Positions 25,058 through 35,065 of a stretch of 64,000 bases of DNA are shown piece after piece; the first letter of the stretch is position 1; the number at the start of each line of letters is the position of its first letter. The notes below the pieces were generated by a model. The model searched no databases. It saw nothing but the letters and a program-made list of their open reading frames with translations, and had not been told where the DNA came from. The stretch is from Citromicrobium sp. JLT1363. GTDB taxonomy: Bacteria > Pseudomonadota > Alphaproteobacteria > Sphingomonadales > Sphingomonadaceae. Where the stretch lies: contig NZ_AEUE01000007.1 in NCBI RefSeq assembly GCF_000186705.1, positions 62,001-126,000 of the forward strand. The letters are read 5' to 3'. A program made the translations under genes and the position numbers.

Positions 25058-25618
25058 TTATTCGGCGTCCTGTTCGGCCATTTCGCCGCCCTGCGGTGCA
25101 GGTGCGGGCTCACCGCCAAGCGCGGCTACGAGGTCCGCACGCGGGATGAGTACGAGGAGCACGCCGTTCTGGTCTGCCGCGAACTGTTCACGCTGAACGG
25201 TGACGGCACCTTCGGTCATTTCCAGAACCGCGCTATCGCCGTCGACCGACTGGATCGTGCCGATCTGCGCGCCTTCGGAATCGAACACCGCCGCATCGGC
25301 GACCAGCGCTGCATCGCGCGCGGCCACGGCCTGCTCGTTCTGGGCCTGAAGCATCTGCACGAGCTGGGCCTTCGTGACGGCGATCACCGGCCCTTCGGGG
25401 CCTTCGCCGAACGCACCGGCGGGCAGCGATGCCTTCATGCCGTCGATATCGACGACGATCGTTTCGCCGTCCATCTGTACGATCGTGCCGATCACGCCGC
25501 CGACTTCGCCGTCCGTGCTTTCATATACGGTCGCGCCGGTTTCCGGGCCCATCTGGGCCTGGGCGGCAGTCGCCAGGGTGAACGCGGCGGCGGCGGCAAG
25601 GGCAGTCTTGAACTTCAC
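25058..25618 (-). CDS. Exported protein with two PRC-barrel-like repeats
   Basis: 186 aa from GTG 25618, which has a good AGGAGAG ribosome site 8 nt upstream. The signal peptide ends ATAAQAQ. The mature part contains two related units, VGGVIGTIVQMDGETIVVDID (trimmed) and AQIGTIQSVDGDSAVLEMTEG, each followed by a helical QL(V)QML/DLVAAL segment, so an internal duplication is likely. Each unit resembles a small PRC-barrel-like beta structure. The tail is Pro/Gly/Glu-rich. Function is unknown; a periplasmic or surface location is inferred from the signal peptide. Confidence 0.75.
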   Translation of the reverse strand: MKFKTALAAAAAFTLATAAQAQMGPETGATVYESTDGEVGGVIGTIVQMDGETIVVDIDGMKASLPAGAFGEGPEGPVIAVTKAQLVQMLQAQNEQAVAARDAALVADAAVFDSEGAQIGTIQSVDGDSAVLEMTEGAVTVQREQFAADQNGVLLVLIPRADLVAALGGEPAPAPQGGEMAEQDAE

Positions 25619-25846
25619 GGGTATTCTCTCCTTCGTCGGGTCGCGGCCTGGGGCCGCAGTAAGGGCTTTCACCCAGGGAAACGGTCGGTCGTACCGGACG
25701 GTCCCGCCGGGGGCAGGCGCCTGAGCCAAATCGGTCTCTATCCGGGCTGGTCGGTATGGGAATATGGCAAAAAGGCGTCAACAGCCCAAAGGCATGCCAT
25801 CCCGATCCGATGCGCAGACTTTAGAATCTTGCGCATGAAGGCAAGC

Positions 25847-27031
25847 TTAAGAGGTTGTTCGGTCAGACAATTCCTCTTCGAGCAGCCCTAGGACCCGTTC
25901 GCGGCCCGGAAAATCCTCCTCGATCCAGCGCGCCTCCACCTTGCGCAGCATGCGCGAGACATCGGCACCCGAAAGGCCCCGCTGGACGATCTCGCCGCCC
26001 TTCAGGGGGAGGTCCGGAATTTCCCAGTCTCCCAGCGGGCGCGGGTCCGCCCCGATCAGCAGCAGGCGCCCCGCCGCGCAGGTTCCGCCATGCGAATAGG
26101 CCAGCGCCTTCGGGGCATCCCCATCCGCGTCGCGCGCGCCTGCCAGACACGCCAGGCAATCGCGGTCCTTGCGGGAGAGGCGCAGCCGAGCGGCGACGCT
26201 TTCAGCCACGCCTTCGACCGCAGGGATCAGTGCCGCGAGGCGGACCAGCGCGCTCCCCTCCGCCTCGAAGCGGGCTTCGGTCTCGATCAGGCGTTGCAGC
26301 GCCGCGATCTGGCTGGTGCCCGCTTCGGGCAGGATCACCGGCAGCACGCCGCGTGCGCGCATTCGCGCAATCGTGGGGGCGGGATCGGGCAGGGCAAGGA
26401 TCGCCATCAGCTCCATCGCCACCCGTTCGCGGCTCAGGCCCTTCATCGTCGGCGCCAGCTCGGCGCAGGCTTCCTCCGCTGCTTCATCCAGGTCGGCGCC
26501 GAAGCGCGCCTGGAAGCGGTAGTAGCGCAGGATCCGCAGATGATCCTCGCGGATGCGCTGGTGCGGATCGCCGATGAAGCGCACGCGGCGCGCGTCCAGA
26601 TCGTGCAGCCCGCCGAAATAATCGAATATTTCCAGTGTCTGCGGATCGACGTAGAGCGCGTTGATGGTGAAATCGCGCCTTGCGGCATCCTCGCGCCAGT
26701 CCTGCGCGAAGGCCACCGTCGCGCGGCGACCATCGGTGCTGACGTCATGACGCAGCGTCGTCACCTCCACCGGGCCGCCATCCAGCAGGGCGGTGATCGT
26801 TCCGTGATCGATTCCGGTGGGCACGGTCCTGATCCCCGCGGCCTTGCACGCTTCCACGACCTCTTCGGGCCGCAGGGGCGTGGCCGCGTCGATATCCTTG
26901 ACGGGGTGGCCCAGCAGCGTGTCGCGCACCGCGCCGCCGACCCAGCGGATGTTCTGCGCACCCAGCGCAGTTGCCAGCGCGGCAAGATCGGCGCGCTGCG
27001 TCCATTCGGCCTTTGGCAGGACCTCAGTCAT
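25847..27031 (-). CDS. CCA-adding tRNA nucleotidyltransferase / poly(A) polymerase family
   Basis: 394 aa. The nucleotidyltransferase signature GGAVRDTLLG begins at residue 32, with metal-binding Asp46 and Asp48 in KDIDAATP. DFTINALYVDPQTLEIFDYFGG and the RRVRFIGDPHQRIREDHLRILR segment are diagnostic of class II CCA-adding enzymes. The enzyme completes or repairs the 3' CCA of tRNA. No HD domain is seen after the RNA-binding region. It overlaps the Nudix gene by 8 nt, as part of a minus-strand run 28791-25847. Confidence 0.9.
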   Translation of the reverse strand: MTEVLPKAEWTQRADLAALATALGAQNIRWVGGAVRDTLLGHPVKDIDAATPLRPEEVVEACKAAGIRTVPTGIDHGTITALLDGGPVEVTTLRHDVSTDGRRATVAFAQDWREDAARRDFTINALYVDPQTLEIFDYFGGLHDLDARRVRFIGDPHQRIREDHLRILRYYRFQARFGADLDEAAEEACAELAPTMKGLSRERVAMELMAILALPDPAPTIARMRARGVLPVILPEAGTSQIAALQRLIETEARFEAEGSALVRLAALIPAVEGVAESVAARLRLSRKDRDCLACLAGARDADGDAPKALAYSHGGTCAAGRLLLIGADPRPLGDWEIPDLPLKGGEIVQRGLSGADVSRMLRKVEARWIEEDFPGRERVLGLLEEELSDRTTS

Positions 27032-27626
27032 CGAACAGCTCCGTCAGTTGGAGACGGCGCGAGAGGTTGAGCAGGATCGCCGCGGTCACGCCCCAGATGC
27101 GATAGCCTTCGTGATGCAGTTCGTAAAAGCGGCGCTCCGCCCCGCGCCACAGGGCATACTGTTCGTCGTATTTCGCCGGATCGAGCACGGTGGCCAGCGG
27201 CACCTCGAACCAGCTTTCCACCTCTGCCGGGTTGGCCCGCAGCGGAAGGTCGGGCGGGATCATGCCGAGCACGGGGGTGATCTCGAAGCCGGTCCCGGTC
27301 AGATAGCGATCGGTCGCGCCGACCACGCGGACATCGCGCGCGCGCAGGGCAAGTTCCTCCTCCGCCTCGCGCAGCGCGGCCTCGATCGAGTTCTCGCCCG
27401 GGTCCAGCTTGCCGCCGGGCAGCGCAACCTGGCCGGGATGGTCGCGCATGTCGTGCGGCCGCTGGGTCAGGATCAGGCCCGGCTGCGGGCGGTCGGTCAC
27501 GGCGACCAGCACGGCGGCGGGGCGTGGATCGTTCCCGGCAAAGCGCGCATCGGTCAGCAGATCGGGCAGTTCGACGCCGTGCCCGTCATCGAACACGCGC
27601 TGGAGGCGGTCGAAAAGCGCGCTCAC
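27024..27626 (-). CDS. Nudix hydrolase, CoA pyrophosphatase type
   Basis: 200 aa. The Nudix box runs from Gly71 (GGKLDPGE ... LREAEEEL), and the preceding LTQRPHDMRDHPGQVALPGG matches the UPF0035 signature of the NudL/CoA diphosphatase group. Members hydrolyse CoA and its derivatives to 4'-phosphopantetheine and 3',5'-ADP. Its start overlaps the DUF1285 gene by 4 nt and its end overlaps the CCA enzyme gene by 8 nt. Confidence 0.87.
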   Translation of the reverse strand: MSALFDRLQRVFDDGHGVELPDLLTDARFAGNDPRPAAVLVAVTDRPQPGLILTQRPHDMRDHPGQVALPGGKLDPGENSIEAALREAEEELALRARDVRVVGATDRYLTGTGFEITPVLGMIPPDLPLRANPAEVESWFEVPLATVLDPAKYDEQYALWRGAERRFYELHHEGYRIWGVTAAILLNLSRRLQLTELFDD

Positions 27627-28180
27627 GGCTTCAGGCGAAAGCTTTCGCCCGCGCTGGAGACGGTCCAGTCATCGCCAGTGGCAAGCGCATGCTCGGCAAG
27701 CTGCTGGTAGGTGCTGCGGTTGAGCCGCGCTTCCAGCCCGCGTCGCACGCCCAGATAGAGCGCGGGCGTTTCCGCGTCCCCGCGCGCTGCGATCGGATGG
27801 TCCGGCCCGGCGATCACCAGCTCGTCCGTGTTGAGACGGAAGGCGAGGGCGGTTCTGTCGTCTTCGTCCCGCACCGCCATGTCTGTGGCGACGAAGGCTG
27901 CGTCCTCCACTTCGATGGAGAGCTTCTCGAACGGAGAGACAAGGAAATGCGCGCCGCTTTCGTCGCGGATCAGCAGGCCGGAAAAGGCCCGCACCATCGC
28001 CTCGCGCGTGATCGGCGATCCATCGTGGAACCAGGTGCCGTCGGCGGCGATCCGCATGCCCGAATCGCCCTCTTTCTGCGGCGCCCAGTTATCGACGGGG
28101 GGCAGCTTGCGCGCCTGCACCTGCTCGGCGATCTGCGACAGGGTCAGCGATGCAAGATGGGGCGGGGGTTCGTAGGGCAT
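27623..28180 (-). CDS. DUF1285 family protein
   Basis: 185 aa, with no signal or membrane segment. The opening LPPVDNWAPQKEGDSGMRI and the segment DGTWFHDGSPITREAMVRAFSG are the hallmark of DUF1285, followed by LVSPFEKLSIEVEDAAFVA. The two beta-rich halves are of unknown function. Coupling to a Nudix and a CCA-adding gene is common housekeeping context in relatives but does not define a role. Confidence 0.85.
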   Translation of the reverse strand: MPYEPPPHLASLTLSQIAEQVQARKLPPVDNWAPQKEGDSGMRIAADGTWFHDGSPITREAMVRAFSGLLIRDESGAHFLVSPFEKLSIEVEDAAFVATDMAVRDEDDRTALAFRLNTDELVIAGPDHPIAARGDAETPALYLGVRRGLEARLNRSTYQQLAEHALATGDDWTVSSAGESFRLKP

Positions 28181-28224
28181 TGCGGGAATTCTCTGGCAGA
28201 AGCACGGGGCTGGCGCAATTCGGG

Positions 28225-28791
28225 CTAAGTGCGGGGTTGTGGCTGATCTTCGGCCCGATCATCGCCCTGGCGCCACGGCCCCAGCATCCCGCGCCGGGGC
28301 AGGATTGCAGGATTGGCGCAGCGCACCAGCAGGCGATGCTGCTCGACCGGGCCGGGCGTATCCCACTCGGCCGTCGGTGCGGCGGTGAAATCCCATTTGC
28401 CGTAATATTCGGGATCGCCGATCAGCACCTGCGGCAAAGCGGGCGCATCGTCGCTCGCCATGCCTTCGACCGCGCCCAGCGCCGCAGCCATCAACGCGCG
28501 GCCATAGCCTTCGTTCTGGCGGCTGGGGGCGACCGCCACGGGGCCGACCATCAGCAGCGGATATTGCCGCCCGTCCTCGTCGGTCAGCGAGACCGGCCAC
28601 AATTCGATCGTGCCCGCCAGAAACTCCTCGTCATCCAGCGCGGCAAAGCTCAGGCCGGCCAGCCGATCCAGCCCCTCGCGGATACGATAGGCGGTGCGCG
28701 AGGTCCGGTCCGCGCCGAAGGCGGCGTCGAGCAGTTGCTCGTGGAGCGCCGGTGGTACGGCGTCGAAGGGAACGATGGTGGGCATGGGCAA
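28225..28791 (-). CDS. GNAT-family N-acetyltransferase
   Basis: 188 aa. The acetyl-CoA site is seen in VGPVAVAPSRQNEGYGRALM, matching the Q/R-x-x-G-x-G/A motif after a beta4 strand, and LIGDPEYYGKWDF is typical of YhbS-like GNATs. The acyl acceptor is unknown. It lies 44 nt upstream of the DUF1285 gene on the same strand and 14 nt after the terminator hairpin of the sugar dehydrogenase gene. ATG at codon 3 is an alternative start. Confidence 0.83.
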   Translation of the reverse strand: MPMPTIVPFDAVPPALHEQLLDAAFGADRTSRTAYRIREGLDRLAGLSFAALDDEEFLAGTIELWPVSLTDEDGRQYPLLMVGPVAVAPSRQNEGYGRALMAAALGAVEGMASDDAPALPQVLIGDPEYYGKWDFTAAPTAEWDTPGPVEQHRLLVRCANPAILPRRGMLGPWRQGDDRAEDQPQPRT

Positions 28792-28805
28792 GGCCTGAAA
28801 GCGAA

Positions 28806-28836
28806 CGGGCGCGCGGGTTAATCCCCCGCGCGCCCG
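28806..28836 (-). terminator. Perfect 12-bp GC hairpin after the sugar dehydrogenase gene
   Basis: CGGGCGCGCGGG (28806-28817) and CCCGCGCGCCCG (28825-28836) form a perfect 12-bp stem with a 7-nt loop, 32 nt after the stop at 28868 on the minus strand. A TTCGCTTT stretch follows. This separates the sugar dehydrogenase from the GNAT operon. Confidence 0.65.
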
Positions 28837-28867
28837 CTGTCGACCGTTTTGGATCGATCCGGTCCGT

Positions 28868-30073
28868 CTATCCCGCTGGCGTCAGCTTGCGCAGCCGGCC
28901 GTTCTTGCCATCCTCCAGCACGTAGAGCGCGCCGTCCGGGCCCTGTACGATTTCGCGCAGTCTTTCGCCGAACTCGTAGCGGGCGGCCTCGGTGGCGGTG
29001 GTGCCGTCCATATCGACACGCACGATATTCTGTTCCTTGAGGTTCGCGATCAGCGCATCGCCGCGCCAGTCGGCAAACATGTCGCCCGAATAGAACAGGA
29101 AATCGCCCGGCGCGATAACCGGAGTCCATTCGATGGCGGGCTTGGTGAAGCCATCGTCGGGCGAGTGATCGGGGATGGGCGTGCCGTTGTAGTTGTCGCC
29201 TTCGGACCGCACCGGCCAGCCGTAGTTGTTGCCGCGCTGCACGAGGTTCAGCTCGTCGCCGCCTGCGGGGCCGTGCTCCAGATCCCAGAGGCGCCCGGCG
29301 CTGTCGAATTGCAGGCCCAGGATATTGCGGTGGCCCCAGCTCCAGATCTGGTCGCTGGGCGATCCGCGATCCGCCAGCGGATTGCCCGCCGCCGCGCTGC
29401 CATCGAGGTTCAGGCGAACCACCGTGCCCAGCGTGTTCGAGGTATCCTGTGCGGGCGTCTGCTTCTGGCGGTCGCCGCTGGCGACGAACAGATATTGCTG
29501 GTCCGGGCTGAAGGCGATGCGGTGCGAGTAGTGGCCGCGCCCCGTCACCTTGGGGGTCTGCCGCCAGATCACGTTCAGGTCTTCGACTGCGCAATCGGCA
29601 TTTGCCTGGCAAACCAGCTGCCCGCGCCCCACGACCGCGCCTCGGGTATCGCCGTCACCGGCTTCGGCCCAGCTCAGGTAGATCGTGCGGGTGCCGATCT
29701 CGTCATCCGCCTCGCTCTGCAGGAAGGCGACGTCGCCAAGTCCGCCCTGGCCGCCGTAATCGACGCGCGGCGCGCCGGTGATTTCCATCCGCTGCCCGGT
29801 CCGCGTGTCGACGGCAGCCAGCGATCCGGCCTTTTCGGTAATGACGAGGTAATGCGTGCCGGGCACGAAGTCCGCTGCCCACGGCTCTTCGAAGGTGCCC
29901 ATGTTCTGCACGGCGAAGGGGCCCACGGTCTCGTCTGCCGCGCCCGATACAGGGGCGCTGGAAGCGGACGGGGTGTTGGCGCTCGGCCCGTTCTCCCCCG
30001 TGCTGGCATTGCCGCAACTTGAGAGGGCCATGCCTGCGCTGGTAACGATCAGGGCCGAAAGAAATCGATTCAT
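28868..30073 (-). CDS. PQQ-dependent sugar dehydrogenase family lipoprotein
   Basis: 401 aa from ATG 30073. A lipoprotein signal ends LSSC (Cys20), then a low-complexity Ser/Asn linker, then a soluble aldose dehydrogenase (GSDH/YliI) beta-propeller: EEPWAADFVPG, GGQGGLGDVAF, the SHRIAFSPDQQYLFVASGDR blade, and WSWGHRNILGLQFD with LWDLEHGPAGGDELN. These enzymes oxidise sugars in the periplasm using PQQ. No PQQ synthesis genes are present here. Its start codon overlaps that of the divergent rnhB. Confidence 0.87.
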   Translation of the reverse strand: MNRFLSALIVTSAGMALSSCGNASTGENGPSANTPSASSAPVSGAADETVGPFAVQNMGTFEEPWAADFVPGTHYLVITEKAGSLAAVDTRTGQRMEITGAPRVDYGGQGGLGDVAFLQSEADDEIGTRTIYLSWAEAGDGDTRGAVVGRGQLVCQANADCAVEDLNVIWRQTPKVTGRGHYSHRIAFSPDQQYLFVASGDRQKQTPAQDTSNTLGTVVRLNLDGSAAAGNPLADRGSPSDQIWSWGHRNILGLQFDSAGRLWDLEHGPAGGDELNLVQRGNNYGWPVRSEGDNYNGTPIPDHSPDDGFTKPAIEWTPVIAPGDFLFYSGDMFADWRGDALIANLKEQNIVRVDMDGTTATEAARYEFGERLREIVQGPDGALYVLEDGKNGRLRKLTPAG

Positions 30074-30728
30074 GGTCACGTTCGCAGCAAGTCCCTTTTC
30101 CGAATTTGCGGCCCAGTGCCCGCCCGGAATGCTGATCGTCGGCGTCGACGAGGCCGGGCGGGGGCCGCTTGCGGGGCCGGTGGTGGCCTCCGCGGTGGCG
30201 CTGTGCAAGCCGCGCCCGGGAGGGCTCGACGATTCCAAAAAGCTTGGGGCCACCAAGCGTTCCACGCTGGACGAGCAGGTGCGCAGGCGCTGCGCGTGGG
30301 GCGTGGCGGTGGTGGAGCCGGAAGAGATCGACCGGCGCAACATCTTCGGCGCGACAATGCATGCGATGACGCTGGCGGTTGCGCGCGTGGCCGAAGCAAT
30401 GGGCCGCGCGCCGGACATGGTTCTGATAGACGGCAATCTCACCCCGCAGGGCCGCGATGCGGGCTGGGTATGGCCCGCCCGCGCCATCGTGGGCGGCGAC
30501 GCGCGAGAGCCCGCGATTGCCGCCGCCAGCATCGTCGCCAAGCAATGGCGCGACCGTCTGATGGTCGCCGCCGCAGCCGATCATCCGCATTACGGGTGGG
30601 ACCGGAACAAGGGTTACGGGACCGCAGAGCATCTCCAGGCATTGAGGGAACATGGGCCATGCCCGCTGCACCGCCGCAGCTTCGCACCCGTGGCCCAGAT
30701 GGACATGATCGCGGAGATGATCGCATGA
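30072..30728 (+). CDS. rnhB: Ribonuclease HII
   Basis: 218 aa from ATG 30072. The acidic active site is intact: Asp26-Glu27 in GVDEAGRGPLAGPVVA, Asp120 in LIDGN and Asp161 in ASIVAKQWRD. RNase HII cuts RNA in RNA-DNA hybrids and at single ribonucleotides in DNA. The chosen start shares CATG with the divergent sugar dehydrogenase start; a shorter start at ATG 30129 (LIVGVDEAG) would avoid that overlap and still include the catalytic domain. It is coupled to the SDR gene by ATGA. Confidence 0.92.
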   Translation: MVTFAASPFSEFAAQCPPGMLIVGVDEAGRGPLAGPVVASAVALCKPRPGGLDDSKKLGATKRSTLDEQVRRRCAWGVAVVEPEEIDRRNIFGATMHAMTLAVARVAEAMGRAPDMVLIDGNLTPQGRDAGWVWPARAIVGGDAREPAIAAASIVAKQWRDRLMVAAAADHPHYGWDRNKGYGTAEHLQALREHGPCPLHRRSFAPVAQMDMIAEMIA

Positions 30729-31633
30729 AGGGTTTCACGTTCGACGATATTCCCGGCCAGACGGGACGGACCGCGCTGGTCACCGGCGCCAATACCGGCA
30801 TCGGATACCACATCGCGGAAATGCTGGCCGACAGGGGCGCAAGGGTGCTCATGGGGTGCCGCGACCTGACCAAGGCCGAAGCTGCCCGCAAGGACATGCT
30901 GAAGGCCGTGCCGGACGCGCAGATCGAGCTGGTTGAGCTCGACCTTGCCGACATGGCCTCGGTCCGCAAGGCGGCCGAGGGCATCGACACGCTGGACCTG
31001 CTGGTCAACAACGCGGGCATCATGTGGGTGCCGCACGAGATTTCCACGGGCGGGGCGGAAAAGCACTTCGCGGTCAATCACCTCGGCCATTTCGCGCTGA
31101 CCAGCCTGCTGCTGCCTGCCCTTGCGAAGGGCAAGGCCCCGCGCGTGGTCACCCAGTCGAGCATCGCGCACCGCCCGGCCTCGATCCAGTTCGACAATCT
31201 CGCGGGCGAACATGATTACGCGCGCCAGAAATTCTACGGCCAGAGCAAGCTTGCCAACCTGATGTTCGCGCTGGAGCTGGACCGGCGGCTGCGCGCCAAG
31301 GGATCGCCCATCGCCAGCATTGCGTGCCACCCCGGCGTAGCGAAGACCGAACTGACCCGGCAGGTCGGCTGGGCGAAGCTGGTCATGCCGATCGCCGCAA
31401 CGCTGCTCAACACCGCGAAGCAGGGCGCACTGCCCGCGCTTCAGGCGGCGACCGACCCGGCCGCGCAGGGTGGCGACTATTACGGGCCCTACGGCTTCAT
31501 GGAGGCGACCGGCGCAACCTCGGGCCGTGCGGTGGCCACGGCAACCGCGCGCGATCCGCTGCTCGCCGCGCGGCTCTGGGAAATCTCGAAGGACATGACC
31601 GGGATCGATCCGGGATTGCCGCCTGCGACATAA
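30725..31633 (+). CDS. Short-chain dehydrogenase/reductase, retinol-dehydrogenase-like
   Basis: 302 aa. The cofactor motif TGANTGIG, NNAGIM and the catalytic YGQSKLAN are clear, and the layout (CRDLTKAEAARKDM, VNHLGHFALTSLLLP) matches the RDH/WWOX-like classical SDR group. The arginine in CRDL favours NADP(H). The substrate is unknown. It overlaps rnhB by 4 nt, a coupling that probably reflects compact packing more than a shared pathway. Confidence 0.87.
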   Translation: MKGFTFDDIPGQTGRTALVTGANTGIGYHIAEMLADRGARVLMGCRDLTKAEAARKDMLKAVPDAQIELVELDLADMASVRKAAEGIDTLDLLVNNAGIMWVPHEISTGGAEKHFAVNHLGHFALTSLLLPALAKGKAPRVVTQSSIAHRPASIQFDNLAGEHDYARQKFYGQSKLANLMFALELDRRLRAKGSPIASIACHPGVAKTELTRQVGWAKLVMPIAATLLNTAKQGALPALQAATDPAAQGGDYYGPYGFMEATGATSGRAVATATARDPLLAARLWEISKDMTGIDPGLPPAT

Positions 31634-31720
31634 ACGCCGGGCCCGGCCTCCCGATTCATCAATAGCTCTTTGCGCGCCCCCTCTTTGCCTCGGCGGAGGG
31701 CGTGCTAGAGACATTTCCCC

Positions 31721-32647
31721 ATGACCGGTGCTCTCATCCTTGTCGCTATCGGCCTCGTCGCGCTTGCCCTCGGGGGCGAGCTGCTGGTGCGTGGCGCGGT
31801 GGGCATTGCCCGCAAGCTGGGCGTCTCGACGCTGTTCACCGGCCTCGTGATCGTCGGCGCGGCGACATCGATGCCGGAAATGGTCGCCAGCGTGCAGGCG
31901 GTGGTGGCCGGATCGCCCGAGATCGCGTGGGGCAACATCGTCGGCTCCAACATTGCCAACTCGCTGCTGATCCTCGGCGGCGCGGCACTGATCGCGCCGA
32001 TCATGCTTGCCGGGGTTGGCCGCCGCGATTCGGTCGTGGCACTCGCGATGACGCTGATCCTGTGGGCAATCGCGTGGCAAGAGGTCGGATCGCCGTTCAT
32101 CGGCGTCGCCCTGCTGGTGGCGCTGATGATCTATATCATCTGGCGCTACCGCCATCCGCCCCTTCAGGCGGAAGCGGAGGCGGAGGAAACCGCGGCGCCA
32201 CCCAACTTCCTGCTTTCGCTGCTGTTCTTCGCCGCCGGGGTCGCCGCGCTGGTGTTCGGCGGTAGCTGGCTGGTTACCGGCGCCATCGAGATCGCCAGCG
32301 ACCTTGGCGTGAGCGAGACGGTGATCGGCCTCACCATCGTGGCGGTCGGCACGTCGTTGCCCGAACTCGCCGCATCGGCGGTCGCAGCCTTTCGTGGCCA
32401 TGCCGAGCTGGCGATGGGCAACGTGCTGGGATCGAATATCTTCAACCTGCTCCTGATCGGCGGCGTCACCATGACCGTATCGGGCCAGCCGCTGCCGTCC
32501 GAACTGTTGCAATATGGCTGGCCGATCGCCGCCGCCTCGGCGCTCATGCTGCTGCTTATGTGCCGCTTCATGCCGGGTATCGGGCGGTTGACGGGCCTGC
32601 TGATGCTGGGCGCCTTCGCGGGCAATACGGCGCTCGCTTTCGCCTGA
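31721..32647 (+). CDS. Calcium/sodium antiporter, YrbG family
   Basis: 308 aa, ten predicted membrane helices in two inverted halves. The alpha-repeat motifs are GAATSMPEMVAS with GNIVGSNIANS in the first half, and VAVGTSLPELAAS with GNVLGSNIFN in the second. The central cytoplasmic loop is acidic (EAEAEETAAP). The family exchanges Ca2+ for Na+ or K+. The first-half motif has AATSMPE where GTSLPE is commoner, a mild variation. Confidence 0.9.
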   Translation: MTGALILVAIGLVALALGGELLVRGAVGIARKLGVSTLFTGLVIVGAATSMPEMVASVQAVVAGSPEIAWGNIVGSNIANSLLILGGAALIAPIMLAGVGRRDSVVALAMTLILWAIAWQEVGSPFIGVALLVALMIYIIWRYRHPPLQAEAEAEETAAPPNFLLSLLFFAAGVAALVFGGSWLVTGAIEIASDLGVSETVIGLTIVAVGTSLPELAASAVAAFRGHAELAMGNVLGSNIFNLLLIGGVTMTVSGQPLPSELLQYGWPIAAASALMLLLMCRFMPGIGRLTGLLMLGAFAGNTALAFA

Positions 32648-32701
32648 GCGAACAGGCGTTTACACGGCGTCAACCCTAATCATTTACCAAGTTTGACTTG
32701 A

Positions 32702-33934
<1,233 letters not shown>

Positions 33935-34004
33935 TACCCGCCGCAAGGGTGAAGTAAACGACCGCGCGGGATGATTGCCAGCCCGGAAGACTAAGGGATA
34001 GCGG

Positions 34005-34649
34005 ATGAGTTCCCTCCTTCTCGACGGATGGTCTTTCACAGCCGACACCGCCGAATGGACAACCGTTTTTCCCGGCGGATGCCGCGATCTGATTGTTTGC
34101 CAGCCAAGGGGCGCGGCGCCCTTTATTTTCGCAACCGAGCTGGACGATATTCCGCGTCGTGTCGCGGTGGAGCCGGGTGACAGGTTTATCGGCTTCCGTC
34201 TCCGGCCCGGCGTCGGTGTGAAGGGGAACCTGTCGCGCTTGGCACCACGTGACAGCGCCGAGGAGGTTGACTGGGCGGTTCTGCAGGACGTCCTGATCGA
34301 GTGCCCCCAGGTCCGCGATGCACTCACCGCGCTGAAACATGCCGCAAGCACATCCGAGGCAGCGCGAAGGGCGGGTGTTTCCACCCGCACCTTGCAACGC
34401 CTCGTCGTCACCGGCACGGGCCGGGCTCCCTCGTGGTGGCGACGGCTTGCGCGTGTGCGCCGATCTGCAGCATTGCTCGCAGCCACGGGTGCGACGCAGG
34501 CCGAGCTTGCGGACGCTGCGATTGATGCAGGCTTTTCCGATCAGGCGCACATGACGCGGGAGTTTCGCCGATGGCTGGGCGTCACCCCCGGTCAGGTCCG
34601 GCGCGGAGTCCCGTTTGCCGACGTCCTCCAGGCCAAGGGATATCAATAG
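34005..34649 (+). CDS. AraC-type helix-turn-helix regulator
   Basis: 214 aa. The N-terminal 100 residues resemble the DUF6597-like ligand domain often found in short AraC regulators (DGWSFTADTAEWTTVFPGG, GDRFIGFRLRPGVG). The C-terminal half has two HTH elements: TSEAARRAGVSTRTLQRLV and AELADAAIDAGFSDQAHMTREFRRWLG, the second matching the AraC consensus. It is convergent with the VOC-protein gene, 23 nt away. Its targets are unknown. Codon use looks slightly less GC-biased than its neighbours. Confidence 0.83.
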   Translation: MSSLLLDGWSFTADTAEWTTVFPGGCRDLIVCQPRGAAPFIFATELDDIPRRVAVEPGDRFIGFRLRPGVGVKGNLSRLAPRDSAEEVDWAVLQDVLIECPQVRDALTALKHAASTSEAARRAGVSTRTLQRLVVTGTGRAPSWWRRLARVRRSAALLAATGATQAELADAAIDAGFSDQAHMTREFRRWLGVTPGQVRRGVPFADVLQAKGYQ

Positions 34650-34672
34650 GCCTCTGCGCGCAGCCTCGAGCG

Positions 34673-35065
34673 TCACTTGTCGGGGGATTGCACCGGGGAG
34701 CAGATTTCGACGAGATAGCCGTTGGGGTCTGCGACATAGGCGGTCGTCTGCCCCCAGGGCTCCGCGCGCACCGGTTGCTTCACGATCGCTCCAGCACTCT
34801 CGGCCTTTTCCAACATGCCCGCGACATCATCGGTCTCGAATGCAATCTCGAAAACGGGCGCGTCGGGGTCGGCCCTCGCCGGACTTTTCCCAAGCTGGCG
34901 CATCAACGCGACAGACGAGAATGCGAGCTTGGTCTCTCCGGTGACCAGCTCTCCATAATCGCCGCTTTCGTGCACCATCCCGCGCTCCAGCCCGAAGGCG
35001 CGCTCGTAAAACGACAGCGTCTGCTCGACATTCTCGACATACATGATCGTGTAGCGAAGGATCAT
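34673..35065 (-). CDS. VOC-family (glyoxalase-like) protein
   Basis: 130 aa from ATG 35065. Two beta-alpha-beta-beta-beta units are visible: LRYTIMYVENVEQTLSFYER with LAFSSVALM, and FEIAFETDDVAGMLEKAESAG ending in TTAYVADPNGYLVEICSP, typical of the vicinal oxygen chelate fold with a terminal metal-ligand Glu. Members include lactoylglutathione lyases, fosfomycin-resistance-type enzymes and dioxygenases; this one cannot be narrowed further. Confidence 0.82.
   Translation of the reverse strand: MILRYTIMYVENVEQTLSFYERAFGLERGMVHESGDYGELVTGETKLAFSSVALMRQLGKSPARADPDAPVFEIAFETDDVAGMLEKAESAGAIVKQPVRAEPWGQTTAYVADPNGYLVEICSPVQSPDK

Noticed and set aside
32683-32697. Possible CtrA half-site (TTTACCAA) upstream of ccrM
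   Set aside because: Only one degenerate half-site is present. Regulation by CtrA is plausible from other species but not supported here.
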